From JTS-RE37 sp963756115 (GTDB lineage: Bacteria > Bacteroidota > Bacteroidia > Flavobacteriales > Flavobacteriaceae): DNA of 64,000 nt. The stretch is taken from assembly GCA_963756115.1 (NCBI GenBank), contig CAVWMN010000009.1, forward strand, positions 310,001 to 374,000, in the 5' to 3' direction. Positions within the stretch are counted from its first letter, which is position 1. Every line of letters starts with the position of its first letter. Both the position numbers and the translations under genes were made by a program. Shown one piece after another: positions 43,237 to 51,995 of the stretch. The notes below the pieces were generated by a model. The model was not told the DNA's origin. It saw only the letters and a program-made list of their open reading frames with translations, and did not search any database.

Positions 43237-45195
43237 ATGAGAATCAGTCCGTTAAGCAGTATTGCTTGTATCTTTTCTCTGCTGAATTGCTTTATAACCT
43301 TTGCCCAGATTGTAGAATTCACCCGCGAAAAACCTTACAAAAGGGTATTTGTGGATACCGATAACTTCGGTGCTTCCTACCTGCAAACCCTTGCTGAATC
43401 GTACCCCCGGGCAACCCCGGATTCCCTCAGGTTTTCCATGCTCAATGACCTCGCCTATTACTGGCATACACGAAACCTGACCACAGCACTGAAACATACC
43501 CGGGAAGGCCTCACCGAGAGTGCACTTGCCAAAGACGGCATCTGGCATGGACGGTTCCAGATCACACTGGGAGCTATCTATTTGCGGATGGAAAAACTGG
43601 ACAGCGCTGAAGTTGTATTGGAGGATGCCAAAATAAAGGTCCTGAAAGAGGACCTGCCTTTTCTGCATACCCAACTAGGGTACGTTTATGAACGCCGGGG
43701 CGACCTGGAAAAGGCCGCTGATCATATTATGATCTCCTTAAAGCTCGGGCAACAACTGCAGGATAAAAAAGCTGTGGCGCTGGCTTATAGTGATCTCAGC
43801 AATCTTTTCTGGAAACAATCCCGTTTCGAAAAAGGTGTGGAATATGGCCTGAAATCCCTCAGCCTTTTTGAAGAACGTGGGATCAATGACCTGGATTACG
43901 ACTTTACGCTGTATGTGGTAGGCAATAACTATGTCAGCCTGAAAGATTATGAGAAAGCCCTGACATACTATCAGCATGCCCTGGCCATTGGGGAGCGGTA
44001 TGGCTTCTATAATAACCTTTCGGATATTTACATTTCAATGGTCGATCTTTTGGCGCTGTTAAACCGACTGGAAGAAGCTGAATTGGCGGGCCGGAATGCC
44101 CTGAAATATGCCCGGCTTCTGGACAATAATTTTATGACCATGCGGTCCTGGCTTGCGATTGGCAAATTACACTATCTCCAGGGTAAATACGAGCGTTCCA
44201 TAGGGAGCCTCCAAAAAAGCCTGGCAGTGGCCACAACTGATTTTGGGGATACGTATTTTTTGAGTGAAGTTTATGAAACACTTGGTAAAGCGTATGCCGG
44301 GAACCACAGTTATCAGGAGGCGTACCAGGCTATGGCCAAATATGACCAGTTAAAGAACCAGATCTTCACTGCCGAAGCAGACCATCGAATTTCCCTGCTA
44401 CAGACTGAACTGGACGTAGCAGAGAAAGAGGATACTATCCAATTGCAGATCGGCCAGCTTTCAAAGCAGCGGACCTCCCAAATTTTGACGGTATCCCTCG
44501 TTATACTCCTCTTGCTGTATCTAATTTTGCTGGTTAAGGCATTCCGTACAAATATCCGGAAAAACAAAATGCTGGAACAGCAGAACGAGGAGAAGGAGTT
44601 TTTATTGAAGGAGATCCATCACCGTGTAAAAAACAATCTTGAGGTTGTTTCCGGATTGCTATCGCTTCAGTCTGAGCAGATCAACGACCCTGACATTACG
44701 GAAGCCATCCGGAAGAGCCAGCAAAGGGTGCACAGCATGAGTATGATCCATCAAAAGTTATATCAGGGTAAAAGCCTGGCCAGTATTGAAATGAAGGATT
44801 ATTTTTTAAACCTTGGAACGTATCTTATCCAATCCTACGGCGCCGAAGACCAGGTGGCAATGGATTGCAAAATGGATCCTATTGAATTAGATGTTGATCT
44901 GGCAATCCCAATTGGACTAATTGTCAATGAATTGCTTACCAATGCCATGAAATATGCTTTTCCGGAAGCCCGCCCTGGGATTATCAGTATTGACCTGAGG
45001 CAGACCGGGTCCATGTTGTACCTCACAGTAGCGGATGACGGTATCGGCAAGCAACCGGAGAATATGATCCATGGTACCGGATTTGGAACACAGCTGATAC
45101 AGTTGCTGACGCAGCAACTCGATGGGAAAATGGAATTGAACCTGTACAAAGGAACTTCGGTAACCATCCAATTTCAACAAAATAAAGCAGCCTGA
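43237..45195 (+). CDS. TPR-containing sensor histidine kinase, HisKA_2/HATPase
   Basis: 652 residues from ATG 43237 (an earlier in-frame start at 43138 is followed by non-family sequence, while 43237 gives a signal peptide, LSSIACIFSLLNCFITFA). Residues about 60-400 are TPR pairs ('LAYYWHTRNLTTALKHTREG', 'GYVYERRGDLEKAADHIMIS', 'NYVSLKDYEKALTYYQHALA'), periplasmic. A membrane helix (SLVILLLLYLILLVKAF) leads to a coiled segment and HisKA_2 with the phospho-acceptor in 'KEIHHRVKNNLEVVSGLLSL' (His461 or 462). HATPase: 'NELLTNAMKYAFPEARPG', 'DDGIGKQPENMIHGTGFG'. It forms a pair with the LytTR regulator 2 bp downstream. Confidence 0.92.
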   Translation: MRISPLSSIACIFSLLNCFITFAQIVEFTREKPYKRVFVDTDNFGASYLQTLAESYPRATPDSLRFSMLNDLAYYWHTRNLTTALKHTREGLTESALAKDGIWHGRFQITLGAIYLRMEKLDSAEVVLEDAKIKVLKEDLPFLHTQLGYVYERRGDLEKAADHIMISLKLGQQLQDKKAVALAYSDLSNLFWKQSRFEKGVEYGLKSLSLFEERGINDLDYDFTLYVVGNNYVSLKDYEKALTYYQHALAIGERYGFYNNLSDIYISMVDLLALLNRLEEAELAGRNALKYARLLDNNFMTMRSWLAIGKLHYLQGKYERSIGSLQKSLAVATTDFGDTYFLSEVYETLGKAYAGNHSYQEAYQAMAKYDQLKNQIFTAEADHRISLLQTELDVAEKEDTIQLQIGQLSKQRTSQILTVSLVILLLLYLILLVKAFRTNIRKNKMLEQQNEEKEFLLKEIHHRVKNNLEVVSGLLSLQSEQINDPDITEAIRKSQQRVHSMSMIHQKLYQGKSLASIEMKDYFLNLGTYLIQSYGAEDQVAMDCKMDPIELDVDLAIPIGLIVNELLTNAMKYAFPEARPGIISIDLRQTGSMLYLTVADDGIGKQPENMIHGTGFGTQLIQLLTQQLDGKMELNLYKGTSVTIQFQQNKAA

Positions 45196-45197
45196 TC

Positions 45198-45926
45198 ATG
45201 GATACACGTATTTTGATTGTCGAAGATGATATGATCATTGCAGCAAATATCTCGCTACAACTCACCAAATTGGGATATGAAGTAACAGGGATTGAATCTC
45301 GGGGAGAAGAAGCCCTGGTCCATGTGGCCATGAACTGCCCGGACATTATCCTGATGGACATCAACCTCAAAGGCACCCTCAATGGAATAGAAACAGTAGA
45401 AGCCATTCAGAGAAAGCAGGATATTGCCATTATCTACTTATCGGCAAATGCGGACGAAGCTACCTTTTTAAAGGCCAGGAGCACCCATCCGCTGGCCTTT
45501 ATATCCAAGCCCTTCAACACGCTAACCCTGGAACGTACCATAGCATTGGTAGTGGAACAACTTCGTGAAAAGAAAAGTATCGGGGAATATACAGACCGGG
45601 AACTGGAGGTAATGAACGACAGGATATTTGTGCGTCACAAGGGGAAAATGACGAAACTTTTACTGGAGGAAATACAATATATAGAGGCGGACAGGAATTA
45701 TTGCCATATTGTAACCAGTAACGGCAAATACCTTGTGGTCAGTACCTTGAAAGTGATCGATTCTGAACTTAAAAGCACCTATTTTATGAGGGTCCACCGG
45801 TCCTATATGGTGAATGTATCAAAAGTGGATGTGGTAACGGACAACCACCTGGAAATCGGCAGAAAAGTGATCCCGCTAAGTAAATCCTATAAGGATGCGC
45901 TGCTGGGAAGGCTGCACCTCATCTGA
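45198..45926 (+). CDS. LytTR-family response regulator
   Basis: 242 residues. Receiver 1-120: 'ILIVEDDMIIAANISLQLTK', phospho-acceptor Asp in 'DIILMDINLKGTLNGIETVE', Lys in 'AFISKPFN'. LytTR DNA-binding domain at about 150-240: 'EEIQYIEADRNYCHIVTSNG', 'KYLVVSTLKVIDSEL' and 'FMRVHRSYMVNVSKVDVV'. Two bases after the kinase stop, so one operon. It should bind direct repeats upstream of its targets, which are unknown. Confidence 0.95.
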   Translation: MDTRILIVEDDMIIAANISLQLTKLGYEVTGIESRGEEALVHVAMNCPDIILMDINLKGTLNGIETVEAIQRKQDIAIIYLSANADEATFLKARSTHPLAFISKPFNTLTLERTIALVVEQLREKKSIGEYTDRELEVMNDRIFVRHKGKMTKLLLEEIQYIEADRNYCHIVTSNGKYLVVSTLKVIDSELKSTYFMRVHRSYMVNVSKVDVVTDNHLEIGRKVIPLSKSYKDALLGRLHLI

Positions 45927-45945
45927 TCATAGTTTACCTTTGCCG

Positions 45946-46557
45946 CTAATCCTTATTCCTGTCCATAGCTTTGGCAATTCCCCGGGCACCTGCCTCCTTT
46001 CTGGAGTTTAATGCTGCTTTAATGGCAGGGTGGTCGTGTTCCCTGCCCTGCGACAGCTTGTAAGCAGCCTGTATTTCGCTGATAAGGATCCGGAAGCCAA
46101 CAATCCCTCTGACCTGCCGCAAAGTTTTTCCAGAAAGACCTTCCAGGGTTACCGGGTTTTGGGAACCTTTTTCATAGGTTTTCATCAAGGAGGACAAGGA
46201 AGCCAGTAGTTCCTCTTCATTCTGGATGTGCAGGCTGCCATATAGATGCACCGCGATATAGTTCCAGGTGGGTACCTCTTCATCCCGGTACCATGAAGAA
46301 GAAACATAGGCATGGGGGCCGTTAAAGATACACAATACGGTAGCGCCTTCCCGGAATGCCTTCCACTGCGGATTGGCTTTGGCGATATGTCCCACCAGGC
46401 AATCCCGTCCTTCAGGGTCCGTATCCAGTTCCAGGGGAATATGGGTGGCCCACGGTTTCCCATCTACCTCGTTCACCAGGATACCAAAACCGTGCTGCTT
46501 TAAGAATTCCCGGACTTCGGCGAGGTTCTCATTCTTGTAATGCGCTGGAATGTACAT
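45946..46557 (-). CDS. PaiB-type FMN-binding regulator
   Basis: 203 residues. 'MYIPAHYKNENLAEVREFLK' and 'HGFGILVNEVDGKPWATHIP', then 'YVSSSWYRDEEVPTWNYIAV' and 'HLYGSLHIQNEEELLASLSS', with 'VTLEGLSGKTLRQVRGIVGF' near the C-terminus, are PaiB/FMN-binding split-barrel blocks. In Bacillus PaiB represses sporulation and protease genes; here a role in redox- or growth-state regulation is only inferred. Convergent with the LytTR gene. Confidence 0.92.
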   Translation of the reverse strand: MYIPAHYKNENLAEVREFLKQHGFGILVNEVDGKPWATHIPLELDTDPEGRDCLVGHIAKANPQWKAFREGATVLCIFNGPHAYVSSSWYRDEEVPTWNYIAVHLYGSLHIQNEEELLASLSSLMKTYEKGSQNPVTLEGLSGKTLRQVRGIVGFRILISEIQAAYKLSQGREHDHPAIKAALNSRKEAGARGIAKAMDRNKD

Positions 46558-46713
46558 AAAACACGTTTTTTGAGGGAAGGTAAAAAAACATCCCGTCTGA
46601 TTGAAATACCGGGCATAAAATTATGCTGCCAAATGGTATACAGCCGTAGCGGCAATATGGGCGGATAAATCATATTTGATTACCTTCACTCCTGTAAAAC
46701 CTAAAATTATTAC

Positions 46714-46917
46714 ATGAATAAATCGGTTAAATCCATTCTTTTAATCGCAGGGATAATTCTTCTTGGGTATGGAATTTACACACTTATAGCGCCCGAAGCT
46801 TCCATCAGTATCGGAGACATGAGCCTGGAGGCACAGGACAATACCAATTCATATGTTACCATAGGGCTCGGCCTCCTGGCATTGGTGCTTAGTTTACTGG
46901 GTGGCCGGAAGAGTTGA
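46714..46917 (+). CDS. Small two-helix membrane protein, unknown
   Basis: 67 residues: helix 1 'SILLIAGIILLGYGIYTLI', a polar loop (APEASISIGDMSLEAQDN), helix 2 'YVTIGLGLLALVLSLLGGRKS'. The pattern is that of small DUF3185-like or similar inner-membrane proteins; function unknown. Monocistronic. Confidence 0.72.
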   Translation: MNKSVKSILLIAGIILLGYGIYTLIAPEASISIGDMSLEAQDNTNSYVTIGLGLLALVLSLLGGRKS

Positions 46918-47236
46918 AAGGGATTTGCATGTTTCACCAAGGTTATTCCAGCCTTTCCCGGATTGAGTATTCCTATTTTTCTGATTCCCGTTCCGGATCC
47001 TTCCCCAGTCAGTTCAGACCAGGAACTCGACACTTGAGCAGCTTACTTTTGCCAAATGGTCCCCCATGGTGCAACTTTGCCATATAAGGGGAGCATGTTG
47101 TACTGTTTCCCCCCGGGGAAAAGTTACCTGATTACAGGTGATTACCATCCCTCTGAATTTGTTAATTTTAGAGCAGGAGTAGTGGCAGGTTGTCAACGGA
47201 CCCTGCCGAAAGACCTTATAATAGAGATCTGACAAC
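46918..47236. other. Leader of the 2TM/LytS operon
   Basis: 319 bp. Contains 'GTTAATTTTAG' at about 47160-47170, a -7-like TAnnTTTA. No gene or RNA structure is clear. Confidence 0.3.
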
Positions 47237-48568
47237 ATGAAAAACCTTGGTAAAACATTGATCCTAAGTATCGTGATCGCACTGATCCTGACTGCAATAG
47301 GCCTCGTAATCCGACTTTTATCCGGAGGGGCGATAGCAGCGGACAATGCCTTCTGGGTAAGCATTGGTTATAACCTGTTGTATGCCATCCTCCTGACATT
47401 TCTCAATGTCTATTTTTTCGATTTTATAAACCACAAGGTACACTGGAAAAAATATGGGCGCTACAGGGTTATTATCGGGGCCTTTGGCAGCATCGGCCTC
47501 ACGATGATCGGCATCTTTTTGATCCGGCTTGTGGTTGAAATGGCAATTACAGGGGTTAGCTGGAATGAGTTTATTGCCGGTGAGAATGGGCTATACTATT
47601 TTATAGCCATGCTGATTACGACGGTTGTATCAATTTTGTTCCATGCCATTTATTTTTATAAGCACTGGCAGGAAGGAAAAGTCAAAGAACAAAAGATCAT
47701 CGCCGGGACAGCTTCTGCTAAATTCGATGCCCTTAAAAACCAGTTGGATCCCCATTTTCTTTTTAACAGCCTCAATGTACTCACCAGCCTTATCGATGAG
47801 GATCCCCAGCAGGCACAAAAGTTTACAACTGCTCTCTCTAAGGTATACAGGTATGTCCTGGAGCAGAAAAACAAGGATCTCGTCAGTGTGGATGAGGAAC
47901 TCGAATTCGCCAGGACCTATGTGCAGTTATTAAAAATGAGGTTTGAAGAAAGTCTGATTTTTGATATCCCGGAAGTGAGCAGTAACCCGGATGCCCGGAT
48001 CGTACCGCTGTCCCTCCAGTTATTGCTGGAAAACGCAGTGAAGCATAATATAGTTACGGCTACCAAACCCCTTAGGATCAAAGTTTCCGAAGATAACGGG
48101 ATGCTGGTTATCAGCAATAACCTTCAGGAGAAGCAGGTCGTTAAAAAGGGGAGTGGGGTAGGTTTAAAGAATATAGAACAGCGGTATGATATATTGTCTG
48201 ACCGAAAAGTCGCCATTTTAAAAACAGCGACCAATTTTAGTGTTCAACTTCCCGTATTAACCAAAAAGATATCTGCAATGGAAACACAACAGGCTTATAT
48301 TGAAGATAAGCGCTATCTGAAAGCGAAAGAGAAAGTAGAGGCCATTAAAGGATTTTTCGGGAATTTGACAGCATACTGTATCGTCATACCTTGCCTGGCC
48401 TGGCTCAACTATGTTACCACGGACTTTCCCTGGGTTATATTTCCCACCCTGGGATGGGGCTTTGGGATATTGATGCACGGTATGGAGGCGTACGGCTATA
48501 ATCCGCTGTGGGGTAAACGCTGGGAAGAAAAAAAGATCAGGGAACTGATGGAAAAGGAAGATTTTTAA
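47237..48568 (+). CDS. LytS-type sensor histidine kinase with C-terminal 2TM domain
   Basis: 443 residues. Four membrane helices in the first 150 residues ('LILSIVIALILTAIGLVI', 'YNLLYAILLTFLNVYFF', 'GSIGLTMIGIFLIRLVV', 'AMLITTVVSILFHAIYF'). His_kinase domain with phospho-acceptor His173 in 'LKNQLDPHFLFNSLNVLTSL', then HATPase 'LLLENAVKHNIV' and 'GSGVGLKNIEQRYDIL' (short, no classical F-box, as usual for LytS). The last 85 residues are a 2TM domain: 'KAKEKVEAIKGFFGNLTAYC' and 'GWGFGILMHGMEAYGYNP', closing 'WEEKKIRELMEKEDF'. First gene of a five-gene unit with three free 2TM proteins and a LytTR regulator. Confidence 0.92.
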   Translation: MKNLGKTLILSIVIALILTAIGLVIRLLSGGAIAADNAFWVSIGYNLLYAILLTFLNVYFFDFINHKVHWKKYGRYRVIIGAFGSIGLTMIGIFLIRLVVEMAITGVSWNEFIAGENGLYYFIAMLITTVVSILFHAIYFYKHWQEGKVKEQKIIAGTASAKFDALKNQLDPHFLFNSLNVLTSLIDEDPQQAQKFTTALSKVYRYVLEQKNKDLVSVDEELEFARTYVQLLKMRFEESLIFDIPEVSSNPDARIVPLSLQLLLENAVKHNIVTATKPLRIKVSEDNGMLVISNNLQEKQVVKKGSGVGLKNIEQRYDILSDRKVAILKTATNFSVQLPVLTKKISAMETQQAYIEDKRYLKAKEKVEAIKGFFGNLTAYCIVIPCLAWLNYVTTDFPWVIFPTLGWGFGILMHGMEAYGYNPLWGKRWEEKKIRELMEKEDF

Positions 48569-48708
48569 ATAATCACGGGACCCGGGAGTCGCACTTACAA
48601 TCCAGCCTGAAAATTCAACATTTCAGATATTAAATTTTTATATAGGCAGCGCGAAAAGGGAAATTTGGATCAGAATTACATAACTAACGATTCTTAAAAA
48701 TAAAGATC

Positions 48709-49011
48709 ATGGAAGATTTTACGAAAGAAAACAAATACCTCAAGGCCCGGGAACGGGTAGACCAACTCAAGAAATTTTATGGTAACCTAACGTCCTATAT
48801 ACTTGTTATTACCTTACTGGCTTTTATAAACTACTGGACCAATGAATGGCGGTACATGTGGTTTCTCTGGGCAGCATTCGGTTGGGGTATCGGGCTGCTG
48901 TTCCATGCCATTGGGACGTTTAACCTGAATCCTTTCTTTAACAAGGAATGGGAAGAGCGGAAGATCCGGGAATTTATGCAGGAAGATGAGCAGCATTCCA
49001 AATGGGAATAG
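48709..49011 (+). CDS. 2TM-domain protein 1
   Basis: 100 residues, nearly all 2TM domain: 'LKARERVDQLKKFYGNLTSY', two membrane helices ('ILVITLLAFINYWTNEW', 'FLWAAFGWGIGLLFHAIGTF') and 'NPFFNKEWEERKIREFMQED'. It is the closest copy of the kinase's C-terminal domain and lies 140 bp after it. The invariant features (G-N-L-T-(A/S)-Y; G-W-G-x-G; W-E-E-(R/K)-K-I-R) occur in all or most four copies. Function unknown; the domain is expected to bury two helices with both ends inside the cytosol. Confidence 0.88.
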   Translation: MEDFTKENKYLKARERVDQLKKFYGNLTSYILVITLLAFINYWTNEWRYMWFLWAAFGWGIGLLFHAIGTFNLNPFFNKEWEERKIREFMQEDEQHSKWE

Positions 49012-49024
49012 TAACAAAACAAAT

Positions 49025-49360
49025 ATGGTCATGAAAAATTCAGATCAGGAAAAATTAAACAGGGCCCGAAAACGGGTGGAAGAATTACGGGGCTTTTATA
49101 TCCATTTAGCGATATACGTGGTTATTAATACCTTTATTACAGTCAACAAAATGATCAGGAATCATTACAACGGGGAAACCTTTGAAGAGTCGTTCTGGGA
49201 CTTCGGGACCTTTGCGGTATGGATATTCTGGGGAATTGGATTAGCCTTCCATGGATTTAAGGTATACGGATATAACCCATTTTTCGGAAAAAATTGGGAA
49301 GAAAGGCAAATTCGCAGGTATATGGAAGAAGATAAAGAAAAAGCAGAAAAATTTAAATGA
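49025..49360 (+). CDS. 2TM-domain protein 2
   Basis: 111 residues from ATG 49025 (48986 also open but overlaps the previous gene): 'RARKRVEELRGFYIHLAIYV', helices 'VVINTFITVNKMI' and 'TFAVWIFWGIGLAFHGFKVY', then 'NPFFGKNWEERQIRRYMEED'. Same domain as proteins 1 and 3; the first helix is less hydrophobic than in protein 1. Starts 14 bp after the previous stop. Confidence 0.85.
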   Translation: MVMKNSDQEKLNRARKRVEELRGFYIHLAIYVVINTFITVNKMIRNHYNGETFEESFWDFGTFAVWIFWGIGLAFHGFKVYGYNPFFGKNWEERQIRRYMEEDKEKAEKFK

Positions 49361-49693
49361 ATGGCCATGCGTACAACAGAAAACATAAGGAGAATGGAAG
49401 CCGCTAAAAGGAGGTTGGCCGGGATAAAGGATTTTCATAACCACTTTATCGGTTACCTTATAGTCAATACAATCCTGTTTGCCATTCATGGTGAAGTGGT
49501 ACAATTTATATCCCAGGGCAACTCAAACTTACAAGCTGATTTTCTGGAATGGGTGGACCTGAACATCCTGTTAACCCCTGTCCTGTGGGGATTCGGGTTG
49601 TTAGTACATGGCTTATACGCCTACAGGTATAAATTGTCCTTTATAGCGCGCTGGGAAGCCCGGCAAATCCGTAAACTGATGGAGAGCGCGTAA
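49361..49693 (+). CDS. 2TM-domain protein 3
   Basis: 110 residues; its ATG follows the previous stop codon with no gap. 'EAAKRRLAGIKDFHNHFIGY', helices 'FIGYLIVNTILFAIHGE' and 'ILLTPVLWGFGLLVHGLYAY', then 'WEARQIRKLMESA'. More divergent than the others (WEA instead of WEE) but clearly the same fold. Translationally close to protein 2. Confidence 0.85.
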   Translation: MAMRTTENIRRMEAAKRRLAGIKDFHNHFIGYLIVNTILFAIHGEVVQFISQGNSNLQADFLEWVDLNILLTPVLWGFGLLVHGLYAYRYKLSFIARWEARQIRKLMESA

Positions 49694-49744
49694 CACTGGC
49701 GGCTAAAATTTGCAGGCAATACCTGGTTAAAACAACAACAACCA

Positions 49745-50500
49745 ATGGAAGTACTAATAATAGAAGACGAAAAACCGGCCGCGAGGCGCATGGTCCGACT
49801 CCTGTCTGACCTCGATGTGGTGGTTTCCACCATGCTGCATTCCGTAGAAGACTCGATCAAATGGTTCAGCGCGCATGCTCATCCGGATCTTATTTTCCTG
49901 GACATACAACTCTCAGATGGGTTATGCTTTGAGATATTTGAAGCCGTGGAAGTAAAAAGCGCCATAATTTTCACCACGGCCTATGATGAATATGCCCTGC
50001 AGGCCTTTAAGCTAAACAGCATCGACTACCTCCTGAAGCCTATCGATGAAGCAGAACTCAAAAAGGCTGTTGACAAATACAGGTCCGTATACAAGCTAAA
50101 CAGTAAAATAGCACTCGATTTTAATGACATTAAAAAATTGCTGGTCAATCCCCTCGAACGGGAATATAAAAAGAGATTTACAACCCGGGTGGGGCAGCAT
50201 ATCAAGATCATTAATTCAGATGAAATAGAATGTTTCTACAGTGAGAACAAAGGCACGTATGCAGCCACTACGGATGGCCGGAATTACCTGATGGAGACCA
50301 CCCTGGAAAACCTGGAAGGGGAATTGGAACCCGAAGTATTTTTCAGGGTAAGCAGGAAATTCTACCTTAATGTCAACCATATAAAAGATATCATATCCTA
50401 CACCAATTCCAGGCTCAAAATTAAACTGAACCGCTTCAATCAGCAGGAAATCATCGTCAGCAGAGAACGGGTAAGGGATTTTAAGTTATGGTTGGAATAA
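49745..50500 (+). CDS. LytTR-family response regulator of the 2TM operon
   Basis: 251 residues. Receiver with 'VLIIEDEKPAARRMVRLLSD', phospho-acceptor Asp in 'PDLIFLDIQLSDGLCFEIFE', 'IIFTTAYDEYALQAFKLNSI' and 'DYLLKPIDEAE'. LytTR domain at about 150-250: 'QHIKIINSDEIECFYSENKG', 'VFFRVSRKFYLNVNHIKDI' and 'NRFNQQEIIVSRERV'. Fifth gene of the unit and natural partner of the LytS-type kinase at 47237. Confidence 0.95.
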   Translation: MEVLIIEDEKPAARRMVRLLSDLDVVVSTMLHSVEDSIKWFSAHAHPDLIFLDIQLSDGLCFEIFEAVEVKSAIIFTTAYDEYALQAFKLNSIDYLLKPIDEAELKKAVDKYRSVYKLNSKIALDFNDIKKLLVNPLEREYKKRFTTRVGQHIKIINSDEIECFYSENKGTYAATTDGRNYLMETTLENLEGELEPEVFFRVSRKFYLNVNHIKDIISYTNSRLKIKLNRFNQQEIIVSRERVRDFKLWLE

Positions 50501-50575
50501 ACTATGTCAAATTACTGAAATATAGTAATTTAAATATAAGAATAGATTTTTCTTATAGCGGTTAAATCAGCCAAT

Positions 50576-51769
50576 TTAAATCTTTTTTTCTATCCTGTTA
50601 TCATCAAAGGATGAGGGAAGGAGTTTGGGGACGAGTTTTATAAATATAGGTAGCAGGACGGCCCCGCCGGGGAGCATGAAAATGGCGAGGGAAGGAATGC
50701 TTTTAAAGATATCCAATAACTGTTTTTGCATTTTGATTTTTTCTTCAGGGCTCAGATCCTTTACGGTGGATTTGGACAGCAGGGACATTAATTCCTTGCT
50801 ATCAGAAAATTCTTTTTGGAGCCTTTTACTATTCCTCAGGATTAGTTTGTTGACCACTTTTGACATGCTATCGTAGAAATGAAAGGCGAAATTGCTGTCA
50901 TTCAGAAATGGGATCCGATCTGCATTCTTTTGGAAAAAGGCGGTGATTTCCTCCAATGATTTTCCCACTTCCCCCTGTGAAAAACCAAGGTCTTTTCCAA
51001 TGCCATAAATAAATTCTGATTCCCGGTATTCCATGGACTTGGATTCCCAGAGGGTGAGACAGGCCACATCCAGGAAATACCGCTTTTCCCAAAGGGAAGG
51101 GAAATTGATGAGCTGGTCCCTGTAGGCGCCATCAAAATCCTGTTCCTGCGCATCGATAAAGGTCAGGGAAGAACCGAATAACTGGGCCAGCTTTTTATCA
51201 TTTTTATTTTTTTCCTTGGAATGAAGGGTATGGTAGGTGACATTGATGGTGACATACTCCAGGTTTTGTGCATACGTCCTGATCGCCTCTTCCCCTTCCA
51301 GATATTTTTTATAGGCCAGGACATCAATAAACAATAAAGAATTGGTGATGATGCGGTTAAAGGTCTTGCTGATGACATTATCTTCCAGGAAAACCCTGGA
51401 ATCAATCAATTTCTCCAATTGAGATGAAGTCTTTTTGCCGGTCAGGATCTTATTGAGAAATGAAATTTTGGCAATATCGAGGGCTTGGTAAAATGTAAAG
51501 ATAGAGATCAGGAATGCTTCAAAATTGGCTTCAGGCCTTACAAAGCGATACGTATAACTAAGTCCGGTAAGCAGGTTTATCTTGGCTTTTTCATCTTCCG
51601 AAAGTTCATGCTCCACGGGGATAAACCCTGGGATTTTGACATTGATACCGTAAATGAACCCCGTTTTTTTCAGACCATCATACAACTCCTGAAAAGTGGC
51701 GTATGCCTCGCATTGGTCCGTAACGATATGTCCGAATTTGGCGATCCATCCTGATGTGGAGGGGTTCAT
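50576..51769 (-). CDS. LETM1-related biofilm-associated protein
   Basis: 397 residues. 'MNPSTSGWIAKFGHIVTDQC' opens it; the C-terminal part 'EEKIKMQKQLLDIFKSIPSL' and 'AIFMLPGGAVLLPIFIKLVP' then 'KLLPSSF' is the LETM1-like membrane segment (one helix with the PGG turn). The long N-terminal region is helical with no known motif. The family name in flavobacterial annotation is 'LETM1-related biofilm-associated protein'; a mutant phenotype in biofilm formation is reported for a relative, while the mechanism is unknown. Convergent with the 2TM operon. Confidence 0.85.
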   Translation of the reverse strand: MNPSTSGWIAKFGHIVTDQCEAYATFQELYDGLKKTGFIYGINVKIPGFIPVEHELSEDEKAKINLLTGLSYTYRFVRPEANFEAFLISIFTFYQALDIAKISFLNKILTGKKTSSQLEKLIDSRVFLEDNVISKTFNRIITNSLLFIDVLAYKKYLEGEEAIRTYAQNLEYVTINVTYHTLHSKEKNKNDKKLAQLFGSSLTFIDAQEQDFDGAYRDQLINFPSLWEKRYFLDVACLTLWESKSMEYRESEFIYGIGKDLGFSQGEVGKSLEEITAFFQKNADRIPFLNDSNFAFHFYDSMSKVVNKLILRNSKRLQKEFSDSKELMSLLSKSTVKDLSPEEKIKMQKQLLDIFKSIPSLAIFMLPGGAVLLPIFIKLVPKLLPSSFDDNRIEKKI

Positions 51770-51995
51770 GGGTGGTGATTTTAAGGTAGATCAAAAATAG
51801 TGGAAATAAAAAGAAAATCTAGGAATGCCCTATCAATATATAACGCCCTGAGCCGTCCTTCCCAACACTGCCGGCACAAAAAGGGTTTCCGGCAGTTCAC
51901 TTTAATTTCATTAACAAATTATTAACATTTCAAACCAAACCCCCTGGGTTAAACTCCGTAGGTAAGGGCAAATAAAATATCTAAATAATATTCTG

